In this document: one piece after another, positions 50,993 through 59,624 of the stretch
How the letters are laid out: each line of letters begins with the position of its first letter
How positions within the stretch are numbered: the first letter of the stretch is position 1
Assembly: GCF_024460775.1 (NCBI RefSeq)
Contig: NZ_JANFYZ010000001.1
Span: forward strand, 310,001 to 374,000
Direction of reading: 5' to 3'
Source: Desulfovibrio desulfuricans
GTDB taxonomy: Bacteria; Desulfobacterota; Desulfovibrionia; Desulfovibrionales; Desulfovibrionaceae
Length of the DNA: 64,000 nucleotides
The notes under the pieces: generated by a model
The model's input: the letters and a program-made list of their open reading frames with translations, nothing else
Told to the model about the DNA's origin: nothing
Databases searched by the model: none
Translations under genes and position numbers: made by a program

Positions 50993-52582
50993 ATGCGGAA
51001 AAAAGTTTTATCGCTTCTGGCTGCCGCAGCCTTGCTGCCTGGCCTTGCCGCCACTGCGCAGGCTGTGGACTTCAAGACCAAGGGCGTCTGGATAATGAAT
51101 TTTGAATATGGCGGCGGCGGCAATTTTATGGAACGGGGGCGCTCCACCAATGGGACGCAGGGCAACCGCACCACGGGTTGGGGCCGTTATAATGAAGACC
51201 AGTTCGAGGCCAAGTCGCGTGTGCGCCTTCAGCTTGACGCCGTGGCATCAGAAGCGCTTTCCGGCACCGTGTATTTTGAGATTGGCCGCCAGTACTGGGG
51301 GCAGGCCAGCAACAAGTCCGGCGCGGCTCTGGGGGCAGACGGCAACAACGTCATCAAGATCAAGCACAGCTACCTTGACTGGACCATGCCGCAAACCGAC
51401 GTAAAGATCCGCATGGGCATACAGCGCATCTTTTTGCCAGACTACGTGACCGAAGCCTCGCAGGCCTTTGACGCCGACACCGCAGGCATAACGGTTTCCG
51501 TGCCGGTAAACGAAAACCTCTCGCTCACAGGATTCTGGGCGCGCGCCTACAACGACAACTGGGCCGGAACCGGAAATTCCCCGCAGAGCTATCTGGACAA
51601 CTTTGATCTTTTCGGCCTTACCGCTCCCCTGCGTTTTGAAGGCGTCAACATCACCCCCTGGGGCCTTGTGGGCGCGTTTGGCAGCAATACCTTTCGCAAG
51701 AACAATGATTTTTACGGCAAAAACAACGATGGCGCGGGCGCGCTGGGCGTAGCCCCTGCTACGTATGCCCTCAATGACGGCAAGGTCGGGCGGCAGATCG
51801 CCAATGCCTACTCCACCATTTTCTGGGCAGGCCTGACAGGCGAAGCCGTGGCCTGGAATCCCTTCCGGCTGGCGTGGAGCTTCAACTACGGGCAGTCGGA
51901 CACTGGCGTTGAAACCCTGAACCGCAAGGGCTGGTACGGCTCCCTGCTGGCAGAATACAGTATGGATTGGGGTGTTCCCGGTATCTACGGCTGGTATACG
52001 AGCGGCGACGACGGCAACGTGAAAAACGGCTCCGAGCGCATGCCCACCATTGAAGCCAACAACGAAAGCACCAACGGGCTGGACAGTTTCGGCACGCTCG
52101 GCACCCTCACCCTTGGGCGCGATACCCTGCTTGGCTCCACCTTTGTGGGAACCTGGGGCGTGGGCGCGCGCGTGAAAGACGTGAGCTTTCTGGACAAGCT
52201 CAAGCACACCTTCCACGCCAACCTGCTTGGCGGCACCAACAGCCCCACCATGGCCAAGTACATCAAGGGGCAGAAAGATGTGGACGGGCAAACCCTGTTC
52301 CGCCCCGATGTAACCCCCGGCAGCATGGGCGATTTCAACACGGCCAACTACTACGGCCTGTACCTGACCTCGCGCGACTACGCTGCGGAATTTGGCGTCA
52401 CCTCCACCTACCAGATGTACGACAACTTCAAGATTGTGGTGGAAGCCAACTACATTGCCCTGTGGCTTGACCAGTCCAAGGATGTCTGGGGCGGGTACAC
52501 CACCACAAGCGGCGCGCGTATGGGCGGCGTCACCACCCAGGACGCCTGGAACGTCAACATGAGCTTTATCTACAAATTCTAA
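50993..52582 (+). CDS. Outer-membrane porin (Desulfovibrio type)
   Basis: 529 residues from ATG 50993. A signal peptide (VLSLLAAAALLPGLAATAQA) is followed by VDFKTKGVWIMNFEYG, the usual start of the homotrimeric porins of Desulfovibrio, and by many short alternating beta strands. It ends in Phe (NVNMSFIYKF), the outer-membrane insertion signal. It lets small solutes through the outer membrane. It is divergent from nikA across about 150 bases, and followed by a strong hairpin terminator, so it is likely monocistronic. Confidence 0.92.
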   Translation: MRKKVLSLLAAAALLPGLAATAQAVDFKTKGVWIMNFEYGGGGNFMERGRSTNGTQGNRTTGWGRYNEDQFEAKSRVRLQLDAVASEALSGTVYFEIGRQYWGQASNKSGAALGADGNNVIKIKHSYLDWTMPQTDVKIRMGIQRIFLPDYVTEASQAFDADTAGITVSVPVNENLSLTGFWARAYNDNWAGTGNSPQSYLDNFDLFGLTAPLRFEGVNITPWGLVGAFGSNTFRKNNDFYGKNNDGAGALGVAPATYALNDGKVGRQIANAYSTIFWAGLTGEAVAWNPFRLAWSFNYGQSDTGVETLNRKGWYGSLLAEYSMDWGVPGIYGWYTSGDDGNVKNGSERMPTIEANNESTNGLDSFGTLGTLTLGRDTLLGSTFVGTWGVGARVKDVSFLDKLKHTFHANLLGGTNSPTMAKYIKGQKDVDGQTLFRPDVTPGSMGDFNTANYYGLYLTSRDYAAEFGVTSTYQMYDNFKIVVEANYIALWLDQSKDVWGGYTTTSGARMGGVTTQDAWNVNMSFIYKF

Positions 52583-52612
52583 ACGCCACGCGCCAAGCAA
52601 ATTCCCCCGAGT

Positions 52613-52648
52613 CCGGCGGGGAGGCTGATCTAGCAGCTTCCCTGCCGG
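52613..52648 (+). terminator. Hairpin terminator after porin
   Basis: A 14-bp stem (52613-52626 with 52635-52648, two G-U pairs) and an eight-base loop, 31 bases after the porin stop. The downstream T content is modest. Confidence 0.75.
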
Positions 52649-52745
52649 GTACAATCCCCCCTCTTTTGCCAGCATACCACACGGGCATTCTTGCAGATAT
52701 TCATGGTATCACCAGCTTGACTGTATCGCAGACAAACTATAGTTT

Positions 52746-52772
52746 GTGTTACATTTTTTAAAAAAATAACAT
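52746..52772. promoter_or_regulatory. NikR-type operator upstream of TonB-dependent receptor
   Basis: GTGTTAC-N13-ATAACAT, matching 12 of 14 specific positions of the Desulfovibrio NikR consensus as I recall it, with the same 13-base spacer as the perfect copy upstream of hydE. It lies about 170 bases before the receptor start. Confidence 0.65.
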
Positions 52773-52829
52773 AAATCAACAAGCTGGGCGGCATCCTTGC
52801 GCCCTCTTGCTGTATTCGTCGCCCGCACG

Positions 52830-52856
52830 GTAACACTTTTTTATATTACATAACAC
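52830..52856. promoter_or_regulatory. Direct half-site element GTAACAC-N13-ATAACAC
   Basis: Second copy of the element at 42046-42072, matching 22 of 26 bases. It ends 82 bases before the receptor start, close to where a promoter is expected. The half-sites are in direct orientation, unlike the NikR palindrome. Confidence 0.55.
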
Positions 52857-52938
52857 ACTCAAAAGGTTGTGCAGCAATCCCCTGCGAAAAGCCCACGCGC
52901 ACCCCGCGCGACAGGTATAAGAAGGAGGAAGACGTGTA

Positions 52939-55035
52939 ATGAACAAGGTTTCAGCAATTGTGGCGGCTGCCGTGCTTGCAGGCCACTGTCTTTGCGTTCA
53001 GCCGGGCTGGGCGGCAGAGACTCCACCCGAAACAGGAGGGCAGGAGGCCCCTGCCTCAAAGGCAGACCTCACGCAGGGCAGCCTTACAGCGTATGACCTG
53101 CCCGCCGTAACCACTTTCGGCGTGGCCGATCAGGCTCCAACTGTTCCAGTGCAGACGCGGTTTGGCACCCAGTACAACGTGGTGACTGAAGAGCAGATCC
53201 GCCTACAGAACTCTCTTGATTTTTATGACGCCCTGCGCAACGTGCCGGGCGTCATGTATCAGAAAAAGAACATCATCGGCGGGCAAACCAGCGCGAGCCT
53301 TTATGTGCGCGGGCGCGGCGCAAGCCATCCAAGCCCTGACATCAATATCTTTTTTGATGACGTGCCGCGCAGCGGCGTGCTGTACGGGCAGGCCCTGGCC
53401 GACGGCATCCCGGTCTACGCCCTCGGCGGTATGGAAATTTACAAATACCCCCAGCCGTCGCGCTTTGGCACCGGTTATGCCATGCTGAACTTTATTCCCA
53501 AATACATGACCAAGGAAGGTTATGAGCTGCGCATTGGCGCAGAGGGAGGCAGCTTTGGCACTGTGGCCGAAAACGTTGGCATGGGCGCAAAAAAAGACAA
53601 TGTGGATATTTATGCCGCGCAAAGCCTTGTCAGCACGCTGGGGCACAAGGATCACACAGCGGCCTACCAGGCGAGCTACTACGGCAACATGGGCATAGGC
53701 CTGTCTGACAACTGGTCGTTGCGCATGATGGCCAACCGGGTGGATGCACAGACTCAGGTTCCCAACAATCCCATTACCAATACCCGCACCACAGACCGCT
53801 ACGATACACAGACAAGCCTTGCCACGTTGAGCCTCATCAACAAGTACAACAACGCCAATGGTTACCTCAAAGGCTATTACAACGACACGCTGTTTTATCT
53901 GCGCGGCGAAAATTCCAACACAACCACATCGGTGCAAACCAACAATCTGTACGGATTGCGAGGCCGCGAAACCTATTCCATCTGGGAAGGCAGCGAGATA
54001 GTCAACGGCTTTGATCTTGATATCAGCGACCTGCGCAACGACCAGCGGACGTATTCCACAGATTCCACAACATCGTGGGAATTTCCGCAGCACAGGATGT
54101 TTTCGCCCTACGCTGCCGTCAGCCAGATGTTTGGCAGCAAGGAAAGCTTTCACGTTACGCCTTCCGCTGGTCTGCGCCTGTACACAAGCAACCTCTTTGA
54201 AGACAAAACCGCTCCGCAGGCTGGCCTTGTGCTTGGCTACAACAACACCAATCTTGGCCTCAACTACGCGCGGGGCGTCAACTATCCAAGCCCTGTTATC
54301 CTCCAGGGCCTGCTGACCAACAAAACATCATTGCCTTCCGGCCTGGACACCAAGGATATTCGCCCTGAAGTGGTGGACCACTATGAAATGTCGCTCAGCC
54401 ACACCCAGCCGGGGCTGTTCACGGCAAGCGCCACTGTCTTTCACGATGACGGCCGCGACAGACTGCGCGCCTATATGTACGGGAACGCCAACCCCACCAG
54501 CGACTTTTTCACTTCGTCCGCGTCTGAATACAAAATTGACGGGCTTGAACTTGCTGGCAGCGTCACGCCCACAGACAACCTTGAGCTCTTTGTGGGCGCA
54601 ACCTGGCTGAAAACATGGGCCAAGGGCGACGACGGCGAAACTACAAGCAAAATGCCCTACACGCCTGCCTTTGCCCTGCAAACCGGCTTCAAGTGGAAGT
54701 TCTTTGATAACTTCCAGCTCAGCGGCGATTACCAGTACCTCAAGGATGTTTACGCAGCCAACTGGATGCGGACGACAAGCCCCAAAGCGCCTTCCAGCAA
54801 CGTGACCACGCTGAATGAAAGAAATCGCCTGCCCGACATCAACGTGTTTAACGCAAGGCTGGACTATACTTTCAGTTACGATGACATGCACATTGAAGAA
54901 GGCAAGGTTTTTGTGGCGGTAAACAACATCTTCAATACGCCCTATGCTTACAGTATGGAGCTTTCCGGCAACAACCGGGGGCTTTACAACATGCCCGGCA
55001 CAAGCGTCATGGTTGGTTTTGACCTCAAGTTCTAA
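52939..55035 (+). CDS. TonB-dependent outer-membrane receptor
   Basis: 698 residues. Signal peptide (VSAIVAAAVLAGHCLCVQPGWAA), then a plug domain (YNVVTEEQIRLQNSLDFYDAL, RNVPGVMYQ, SASLYVRGRGASHPSPDINIF, YALGGMEIYKYP), then a beta barrel ending in Phe (VMVGFDLKF). A TonB-box-like stretch (AVTTFGV) lies before the plug. Receptors of this type import metal chelates across the outer membrane. It leads an operon with a methyltransferase, a ZnuA-like protein, an ATPase and a permease, behind NikR-type elements, so nickel chelates are the best guess. Heme, cobalamin or zinc cannot be excluded. Confidence 0.93.
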   Translation: MNKVSAIVAAAVLAGHCLCVQPGWAAETPPETGGQEAPASKADLTQGSLTAYDLPAVTTFGVADQAPTVPVQTRFGTQYNVVTEEQIRLQNSLDFYDALRNVPGVMYQKKNIIGGQTSASLYVRGRGASHPSPDINIFFDDVPRSGVLYGQALADGIPVYALGGMEIYKYPQPSRFGTGYAMLNFIPKYMTKEGYELRIGAEGGSFGTVAENVGMGAKKDNVDIYAAQSLVSTLGHKDHTAAYQASYYGNMGIGLSDNWSLRMMANRVDAQTQVPNNPITNTRTTDRYDTQTSLATLSLINKYNNANGYLKGYYNDTLFYLRGENSNTTTSVQTNNLYGLRGRETYSIWEGSEIVNGFDLDISDLRNDQRTYSTDSTTSWEFPQHRMFSPYAAVSQMFGSKESFHVTPSAGLRLYTSNLFEDKTAPQAGLVLGYNNTNLGLNYARGVNYPSPVILQGLLTNKTSLPSGLDTKDIRPEVVDHYEMSLSHTQPGLFTASATVFHDDGRDRLRAYMYGNANPTSDFFTSSASEYKIDGLELAGSVTPTDNLELFVGATWLKTWAKGDDGETTSKMPYTPAFALQTGFKWKFFDNFQLSGDYQYLKDVYAANWMRTTSPKAPSSNVTTLNERNRLPDINVFNARLDYTFSYDDMHIEEGKVFVAVNNIFNTPYAYSMELSGNNRGLYNMPGTSVMVGFDLKF

Positions 55036-55085
55036 CCAGTATTGCGCCGCCTTGCGTGCAGGGCGGCGCTTTTTCAGGAGGCAGC

Positions 55086-55694
55086 ATGAGCAAAAACTCT
55101 GCACAACACGCTGAAAGAGAAGAATTTTTCAACGCGCACGCCACCGGATGGGAAGCCCGCAACTATCCGCCGGAAAAACTCAGGCAGGTTGACCACTTGG
55201 TTCAGGGGCTGCCCCTGGCGCATGCCCGTGTTATTCTGGATGTGGGCTGCGGCGAAGGTGTGCTGCAGCCTTTTTTGCAAAAACATGCCCAGACCGATGC
55301 GGCATTCCTGGCGCTCGACCCTTCCGCAGCAATGCTCAAATGTCTTTCCGCGCGCTTTCCTCATGTGCATACATATCAGGCGGCGGCAGAATGCATGCCC
55401 CTGCCGGACGCCAGCGTGGACATGGTTATCTGTTTTTCCGCCTTTCCGCACGTGGCGGACAAAAAAGCCGCGGCTCGCGAGTTTTATCGCGTTCTGCGCC
55501 CCGCTGGCCGGGCCTATGTGCTGCACATAGATGGCCGTGAAAAACTCAATCAGCTTCATGACAGCCACCATGCCGTTGAGGGCGATCATCTGCCCTGCCC
55601 CACGGGCATGCGCATCATCTTTTCCGAGGCTGGCTTTACGAACATTGAGGCCAGTGAAGGGCCAGACCACTTCCACTTTTGCGCTATAAAATAG
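55086..55694 (+). CDS. Class I SAM-dependent methyltransferase in metal-uptake operon
   Basis: 202 residues from ATG 55086 with an AGGAGG site. SAM motif I is VILDVGCGEGVLQPFL, with FLALDPSAAML and the LPLPDASVDMVICFSAFPHV region and YRVLRPAGRAYVLHIDG following. It ends in a His-rich tail (GPDHFHFCAIK) and has DSHHAVEGDHLPCP, giving several His and Cys that could contact metal. It is 50 bases after the receptor and 12 bases before the ZnuA-like gene. Role unknown; modification of an incoming chelator is one idea. Confidence 0.88.
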   Translation: MSKNSAQHAEREEFFNAHATGWEARNYPPEKLRQVDHLVQGLPLAHARVILDVGCGEGVLQPFLQKHAQTDAAFLALDPSAAMLKCLSARFPHVHTYQAAAECMPLPDASVDMVICFSAFPHVADKKAAAREFYRVLRPAGRAYVLHIDGREKLNQLHDSHHAVEGDHLPCPTGMRIIFSEAGFTNIEASEGPDHFHFCAIK

Positions 55695-55706
55695 CTGGGA
55701 TACGCC

Positions 55707-56528
55707 ATGAAAAAATTTTCCGCCCTTCTGTGGCTTGCCCTGGTTCTCATTCCCCTTTCCGCAACTGCGGCGGAACCGCTGCGCGTTGTGGCCGGAACTT
55801 CGCTTATTTCGGATATTGTTGCCGACCTGACAGAAGGTAAAAGCGAAACGCTCACCCTGATCCAGGGTTCAAGTTGCCCTGGTCATGAGAATGCCAGCAC
55901 CGGGGATTATGTTTTTGCCGCCAAGGCAAAGCTGCTGCTCGTCCACCCGTTTCAGCGCCATCTGCAGCAGGTCGATGCCATGCTCCAGGCTGTGGGCAAC
56001 CCTCTGCTTGCTATTGTTGAAGTAAGCCCGCGTGGCAGCTGGCTCATACCCGATATACAAAAGCAGGCTGTGCGGGAAATTGCGGCGGCGCTTGAAGGCG
56101 CGGCCCCTGAGCTTGCGCCGGTTATCAGGCGGAGGATGCTGCAACGGCTGCAAAAGATTGACGCCATTGCTGCAGAATGCCGCTCGGCGCTTGCTGCCAC
56201 GCAGGGATTGCCTGTTATCGCAGCATACATGCAGGCAGAATTTGTAAAATGGGCGGGCTTTGACGTGATCCGCTCCTTTGGCAGGGCTGAAGACGTTAAT
56301 GCGCGCGGGCTGGCTGAAATTTTGAGCGCAGTCAAAGACAGCCCAGTGGCGGGTGTGGTGGATAATTATCAGAGCGGGCCGGACGCGGGGCTACCGCTGG
56401 CGCTGGAGCTTGGGGTGACGCATGTGGTGCTTTCCAATTTTCCCGGCTCCAGCAACGACGCGCCGGACTATTTCAGCCTGTTGCGCCGTAACGTGGCGCA
56501 ATTGCAAACCATAAAGGCAAAGCCGTGA
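55707..56528 (+). CDS. ZnuA/TroA-like metal-binding protein with altered ligands
   Basis: 273 residues with a signal peptide (FSALLWLALVLIPLSATAA). It has the cluster A-I binding-protein layout: RVVAGTSLISDIVADL, a CPGHENAS loop where ZnuA has DPHxY, and the long central helix. Of the four usual metal ligands only the first His is clear. The second (normally HxWL) reads PRGSWLIP, the third (normally His before AFxYF) reads AAYMQAEF, and the last acidic residue may be the Asp of VVDNYQSG. It also lacks the His-rich loop of ZnuA. It probably binds a different metal or a metal chelate. Confidence 0.88.
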   Translation: MKKFSALLWLALVLIPLSATAAEPLRVVAGTSLISDIVADLTEGKSETLTLIQGSSCPGHENASTGDYVFAAKAKLLLVHPFQRHLQQVDAMLQAVGNPLLAIVEVSPRGSWLIPDIQKQAVREIAAALEGAAPELAPVIRRRMLQRLQKIDAIAAECRSALAATQGLPVIAAYMQAEFVKWAGFDVIRSFGRAEDVNARGLAEILSAVKDSPVAGVVDNYQSGPDAGLPLALELGVTHVVLSNFPGSSNDAPDYFSLLRRNVAQLQTIKAKP

Positions 56529-57301
56529 CCCCGTGCCTGGCCGAACTGCGCAACGTCAGCGTTCACTACGGCAAGCGATGCATCCTGAACGGCATAAACC
56601 TGCGCATCGAAAAGGGTGATTTCTGGACGCTCATCGGCCCTAACGGCGCAGGCAAGTCCACTCTGATGGGCCTTTTTAACGGGCTTACGCCACACAATGG
56701 CGGCACCGTGTATTTCAAAGGTAAAAGTGTAAGCCCAGACATGCTGGGCGAGGTACGCCGTCAGGTGGCGCATGTTTTTCAGGCTACCGACCTTGATCCC
56801 AAAATGCCGCTTTCTGTCTTCGCCTCCGTGCTCAGCGGCACCTATGGGCGGCTGGGACTTTTTCGCTGGCCGGGAAAGAAAGAAAAAAATCTTGCCATGC
56901 AATCACTTGAAGTCGTTGGCCTTGCGCACCTGGCCCAGCGGCCTATCGGGCATCTTTCTGGAGGCGAAAGGCAGCGGGTGGCGCTTGCCCGCGCCCTGGC
57001 GCAGGAGCCGGAACTGCTGCTGCTTGACGAACCCACAGCCGCGCTTGACTGGCGCGCGCAGCGGGATATCTGCAATGCTGTTGCCACACTGCGTGAAGCA
57101 TTCAACCTCACTGTCGTCATGGTTACGCATGACCTCAACGCTGTGTTTGCGCTGGCTCAAAAGGTTGCCATGCTGCGGGCTGGCGGCATGCTCTGGCAGG
57201 GCGACGTGCAGGATGCCGTCAATGCTGAGCTCTTGAGCAGACTGTACGATGTGCCCATTCAGGTAGCGCACAGCGGCGAGCGCATGGCGGCCTTGTTTTA
57301 A
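56525..57301 (+). CDS. Metal ABC transporter ATPase (ZnuC/TroB family)
   Basis: 258 residues starting at GTG 56525, which overlaps the binding-protein stop by four bases. Walker A is GPNGAGKST, the signature LSGGERQRVALA, and Walker B LLLLDEPTAALD with HDLNAVFALA. The family energises zinc, manganese, iron or chelate uptake. It pairs with the ABC-3 permease 39 bases downstream. Confidence 0.93.
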   Translation: MTPCLAELRNVSVHYGKRCILNGINLRIEKGDFWTLIGPNGAGKSTLMGLFNGLTPHNGGTVYFKGKSVSPDMLGEVRRQVAHVFQATDLDPKMPLSVFASVLSGTYGRLGLFRWPGKKEKNLAMQSLEVVGLAHLAQRPIGHLSGGERQRVALARALAQEPELLLLDEPTAALDWRAQRDICNAVATLREAFNLTVVMVTHDLNAVFALAQKVAMLRAGGMLWQGDVQDAVNAELLSRLYDVPIQVAHSGERMAALF

Positions 57302-57340
57302 TCAGGGCGGCCCGGTACGACAAATTACTGCGGGTGAAAT

Positions 57341-58195
57341 ATGGATGACTTTTTTCAGTACGCTTTTTTGCAAAGGGCCTTGCTTATGGCCTTGCTTGGC
57401 GGTTCTGTCTGCGGGGCAATGGGCGTCTTTGTGGTGTTGTGGCGCATGAGTCTGGTGGGGATGTGCGTTTCGCACGCCGCCTTTGCCGGGGCGCTGCTTG
57501 CCCTATGGCTTGGCGCGCCGCCGCTGGCTGGTGGGCTTGCAGCCAGCCTTGGGGCTGCCTCTGCTGTGGGGCCGCTTGCTGAAAAACCCGGATTCAGCCT
57601 TGATACCGCCATGGGTGTTGTCTTTGCGGTGGTGATGAGCCTGGCCATGCTGGCTTTGGGCCTCATGCCCGGCGCACGGACAGAAGGCCTCAGCCTCATA
57701 TGGGGGAGCCTGCTCACGGTAACACGCTTTGACCTGCAACTCATGGCCGCAACGGCCTTGCTTCTGTTTGGCTTTGTTTTTCTGTTTTTCAAGGAGATCG
57801 AGGCAATCATGGGGCAAAGGCATGCGGCGGTAGCTGCGGGGATTCCCGTCAAGGGCATCTACTATGCCTGCCTCATTTTGATGGGGCTGGTGGTGGCTTG
57901 TGCCCTCAAGGCCATCGGCGGCTTATTGATCTATGCGCTTATTGTTACACCAGCAGCCACGGCATTGCAGATCACCTATCGCCTGAGCCGCATGTTTCTG
58001 CTGGCCGCCCTGTTCGGCGCGGTGGCTTCCGTTGCGGGCCTGTGGCTTTCATTCCATTGGGCTGTGCCGCCGGGGGCCGTTATTGTGCTGGTTTCTTCCG
58101 CCATACTTGTTGCAGCCATGATCTTTTCGCCCAAGAAGACATGCCGGAGCGAACAGACATCTCCTGTCGAGAGAGCAATCAGGCCTGATCACTAA
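57341..58195 (+). CDS. Metal ABC transporter permease (ABC-3 family)
   Basis: 284 residues with eight or more membrane helices. RMSLVGMCVSHAAFAGALLALWLG is the conserved ABC-3 (ZnuB/TroC) segment, and AVAAGIPVKGIYYACLILMGLVVACALKAIGGLLIYALIV the coupling region. Inner-membrane channel for the operon's substrate. Its end overlaps the end of the convergent TonB-family gene by four bases. Confidence 0.93.
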   Translation: MDDFFQYAFLQRALLMALLGGSVCGAMGVFVVLWRMSLVGMCVSHAAFAGALLALWLGAPPLAGGLAASLGAASAVGPLAEKPGFSLDTAMGVVFAVVMSLAMLALGLMPGARTEGLSLIWGSLLTVTRFDLQLMAATALLLFGFVFLFFKEIEAIMGQRHAAVAAGIPVKGIYYACLILMGLVVACALKAIGGLLIYALIVTPAATALQITYRLSRMFLLAALFGAVASVAGLWLSFHWAVPPGAVIVLVSSAILVAAMIFSPKKTCRSEQTSPVERAIRPDH

Positions 58196-59055
58196 AGCCC
58201 CTTGAGCACAAAGAGCATGGGAATACGCACCACACAGGGGATAGCTTTACCCTCCCGCTGGGCAGGCTTGAACGATGACGACTGCACACAGGCCAGCGCC
58301 GCATCGGCAAAATCTTCATGATCAGCCTGCAACACGCGGGCGCGGAGCAGCTTGCCCTGCATATCAAGATAGGCTTCCACAACCGCCTTTCCTTCAAGGT
58401 TACGGCGTTGGGCAGCGCGGGGGTACCGCAATGGAGCCTGCCGTAAAAATCGTGGCCCGCCCTGAGCATTCCAGGGCATAACCTGCGGGTGGGGGGAACC
58501 ATCCCCCTGCACAGCGCCCGTGGCCTGCTCCAAAGGGCCAGAGCCGCTGCTGGCAGAGCCTTGACCGCCATCACCGCCAGATTGAACTGGCAGGCCGGTT
58601 TGGGCAGACTGCCCCGAGGCTGTGGTTACCTGCTGGGGCTTTGGCTGGGCCGATTGCTCCTGCCTGTATTGCGAGGGCTGCGCCTTGTGGTTGCCAGCGG
58701 GCCTTTCTGCCTGCTTCGGCTTGACAGAATGCTTTTTTACAGGAACAGCCGCCTCAGCCACCGTTTGCTCGGCTTTTGCTGCTGTTTCTGTCATTGGCGG
58801 CGTAACTGAGACATCCTCAGTCATGCCGCCCGCAGCCTGTGCCTGCAGCCCCACCTCTCCTGCCAATGAACTCCCCACACCTGCCAGACTGACCATCACT
58901 GCCCCGCCAGACTGAACCGGAAGATACCGGGGCAAGGCGTAGGCCCCTGCAAGCAGGCATGCCGCGAGCACAGCGTGCAGAATGGCGGAATACCCCAACC
59001 AGCGGACAAACAAACGTTTGCTGCGCCGAGGCGGCGGGTAATCAAACGGCAACAC
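58192..59055 (-). CDS. TonB-family energy-transducing protein
   Basis: About 287 residues from GTG 59055, five bases after GGAGG; the frame extends upstream to 59127. The N-terminus has one membrane helix (YSAILHAVLAACLLAGAYAL), a long Gln/Pro/Lys-rich spanning region (KPKQAERPAGNHKAQPSQYR and Gly/Ser-rich linker), and a C-terminal TonB domain (LRYPRAAQRRNLEGKAVVEAYL, SSFKPAQREGKAIPCVVRIPML). It powers TonB-dependent receptors. Being convergent with the metal-uptake operon, it probably serves that receptor. ExbB/ExbD are not in the window. Confidence 0.9.
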   Translation of the reverse strand: MLPFDYPPPRRSKRLFVRWLGYSAILHAVLAACLLAGAYALPRYLPVQSGGAVMVSLAGVGSSLAGEVGLQAQAAGGMTEDVSVTPPMTETAAKAEQTVAEAAVPVKKHSVKPKQAERPAGNHKAQPSQYRQEQSAQPKPQQVTTASGQSAQTGLPVQSGGDGGQGSASSGSGPLEQATGAVQGDGSPHPQVMPWNAQGGPRFLRQAPLRYPRAAQRRNLEGKAVVEAYLDMQGKLLRARVLQADHEDFADAALACVQSSSFKPAQREGKAIPCVVRIPMLFVLKGL

Positions 59056-59624
59056 GGGAACCTCCGGGACAGTACAGGTCAGGAAGATATAAAATTTGAC
59101 TGCAATTCTGGCCCAAATTGTGAACACGAACTTCTAAATCATAACACGAAGAGTAGTAGTACAAAAAAAATAAATATGCCACTACCACCCCTTGCGCCAT
59201 ACCTCCCAATCCAAACCAGCTCGGGCTATTCGAAAATTATATTTTTTTATACTTAAAAATAAGAGTGTTAATGTATTAAAAATAAATTGATAGCGATAAA
59301 CACTATATCTTACTTATTATTACCCAGCTATCTACTATCACTAACTGACTAACCAAATGCGAAATAGAAAACTATAACTATTTAAAATATAATAATATAT
59401 TCAATTTATATTAAATTATTTAATACTAACAGCAACTTGATTGATACTCTCTCAACAACGTTATTGTCTTTTGCTTTAATTATGCTACTACAAACGTTAA
59501 ATCCTTTGGAAATATCGCAATACAGTTATTACATGCAATTATTAGCTTGCTATATAGATGCCATAGAACGCAAGCGCATCACCCGCAAATTGAGTAAGAC
59601 AACCGTTTTAAGGAGGAAGCCACC
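59056..59624. other. AT-rich intergenic region upstream of chemoreceptor
   Basis: About 570 bases, strongly AT-rich from 59100 to 59540, between the divergent TonB-family and chemoreceptor genes. It should contain both promoters. I see short frames but none with a ribosome site and coding-like composition, no clear palindrome, and no RNA gene I can support. Confidence 0.55.

Larger units (their letters stand above)
52583..52938. other. Regulatory spacer between porin and TonB-dependent receptor
   Basis: About 355 bases. The left part contains the porin terminator (52613-52648). The right part is AT-rich and has a near-perfect NikR-type palindrome (52746-52772) and the direct half-site element (52830-52856). 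No credible gene. The promoter of the receptor operon must lie here. Confidence 0.65.

Noticed and set aside
57718-57724. GTAACAC half-site inside the permease gene
   Set aside because: Single half-site in coding DNA without a partner at 13-14 bases, so expected by chance.
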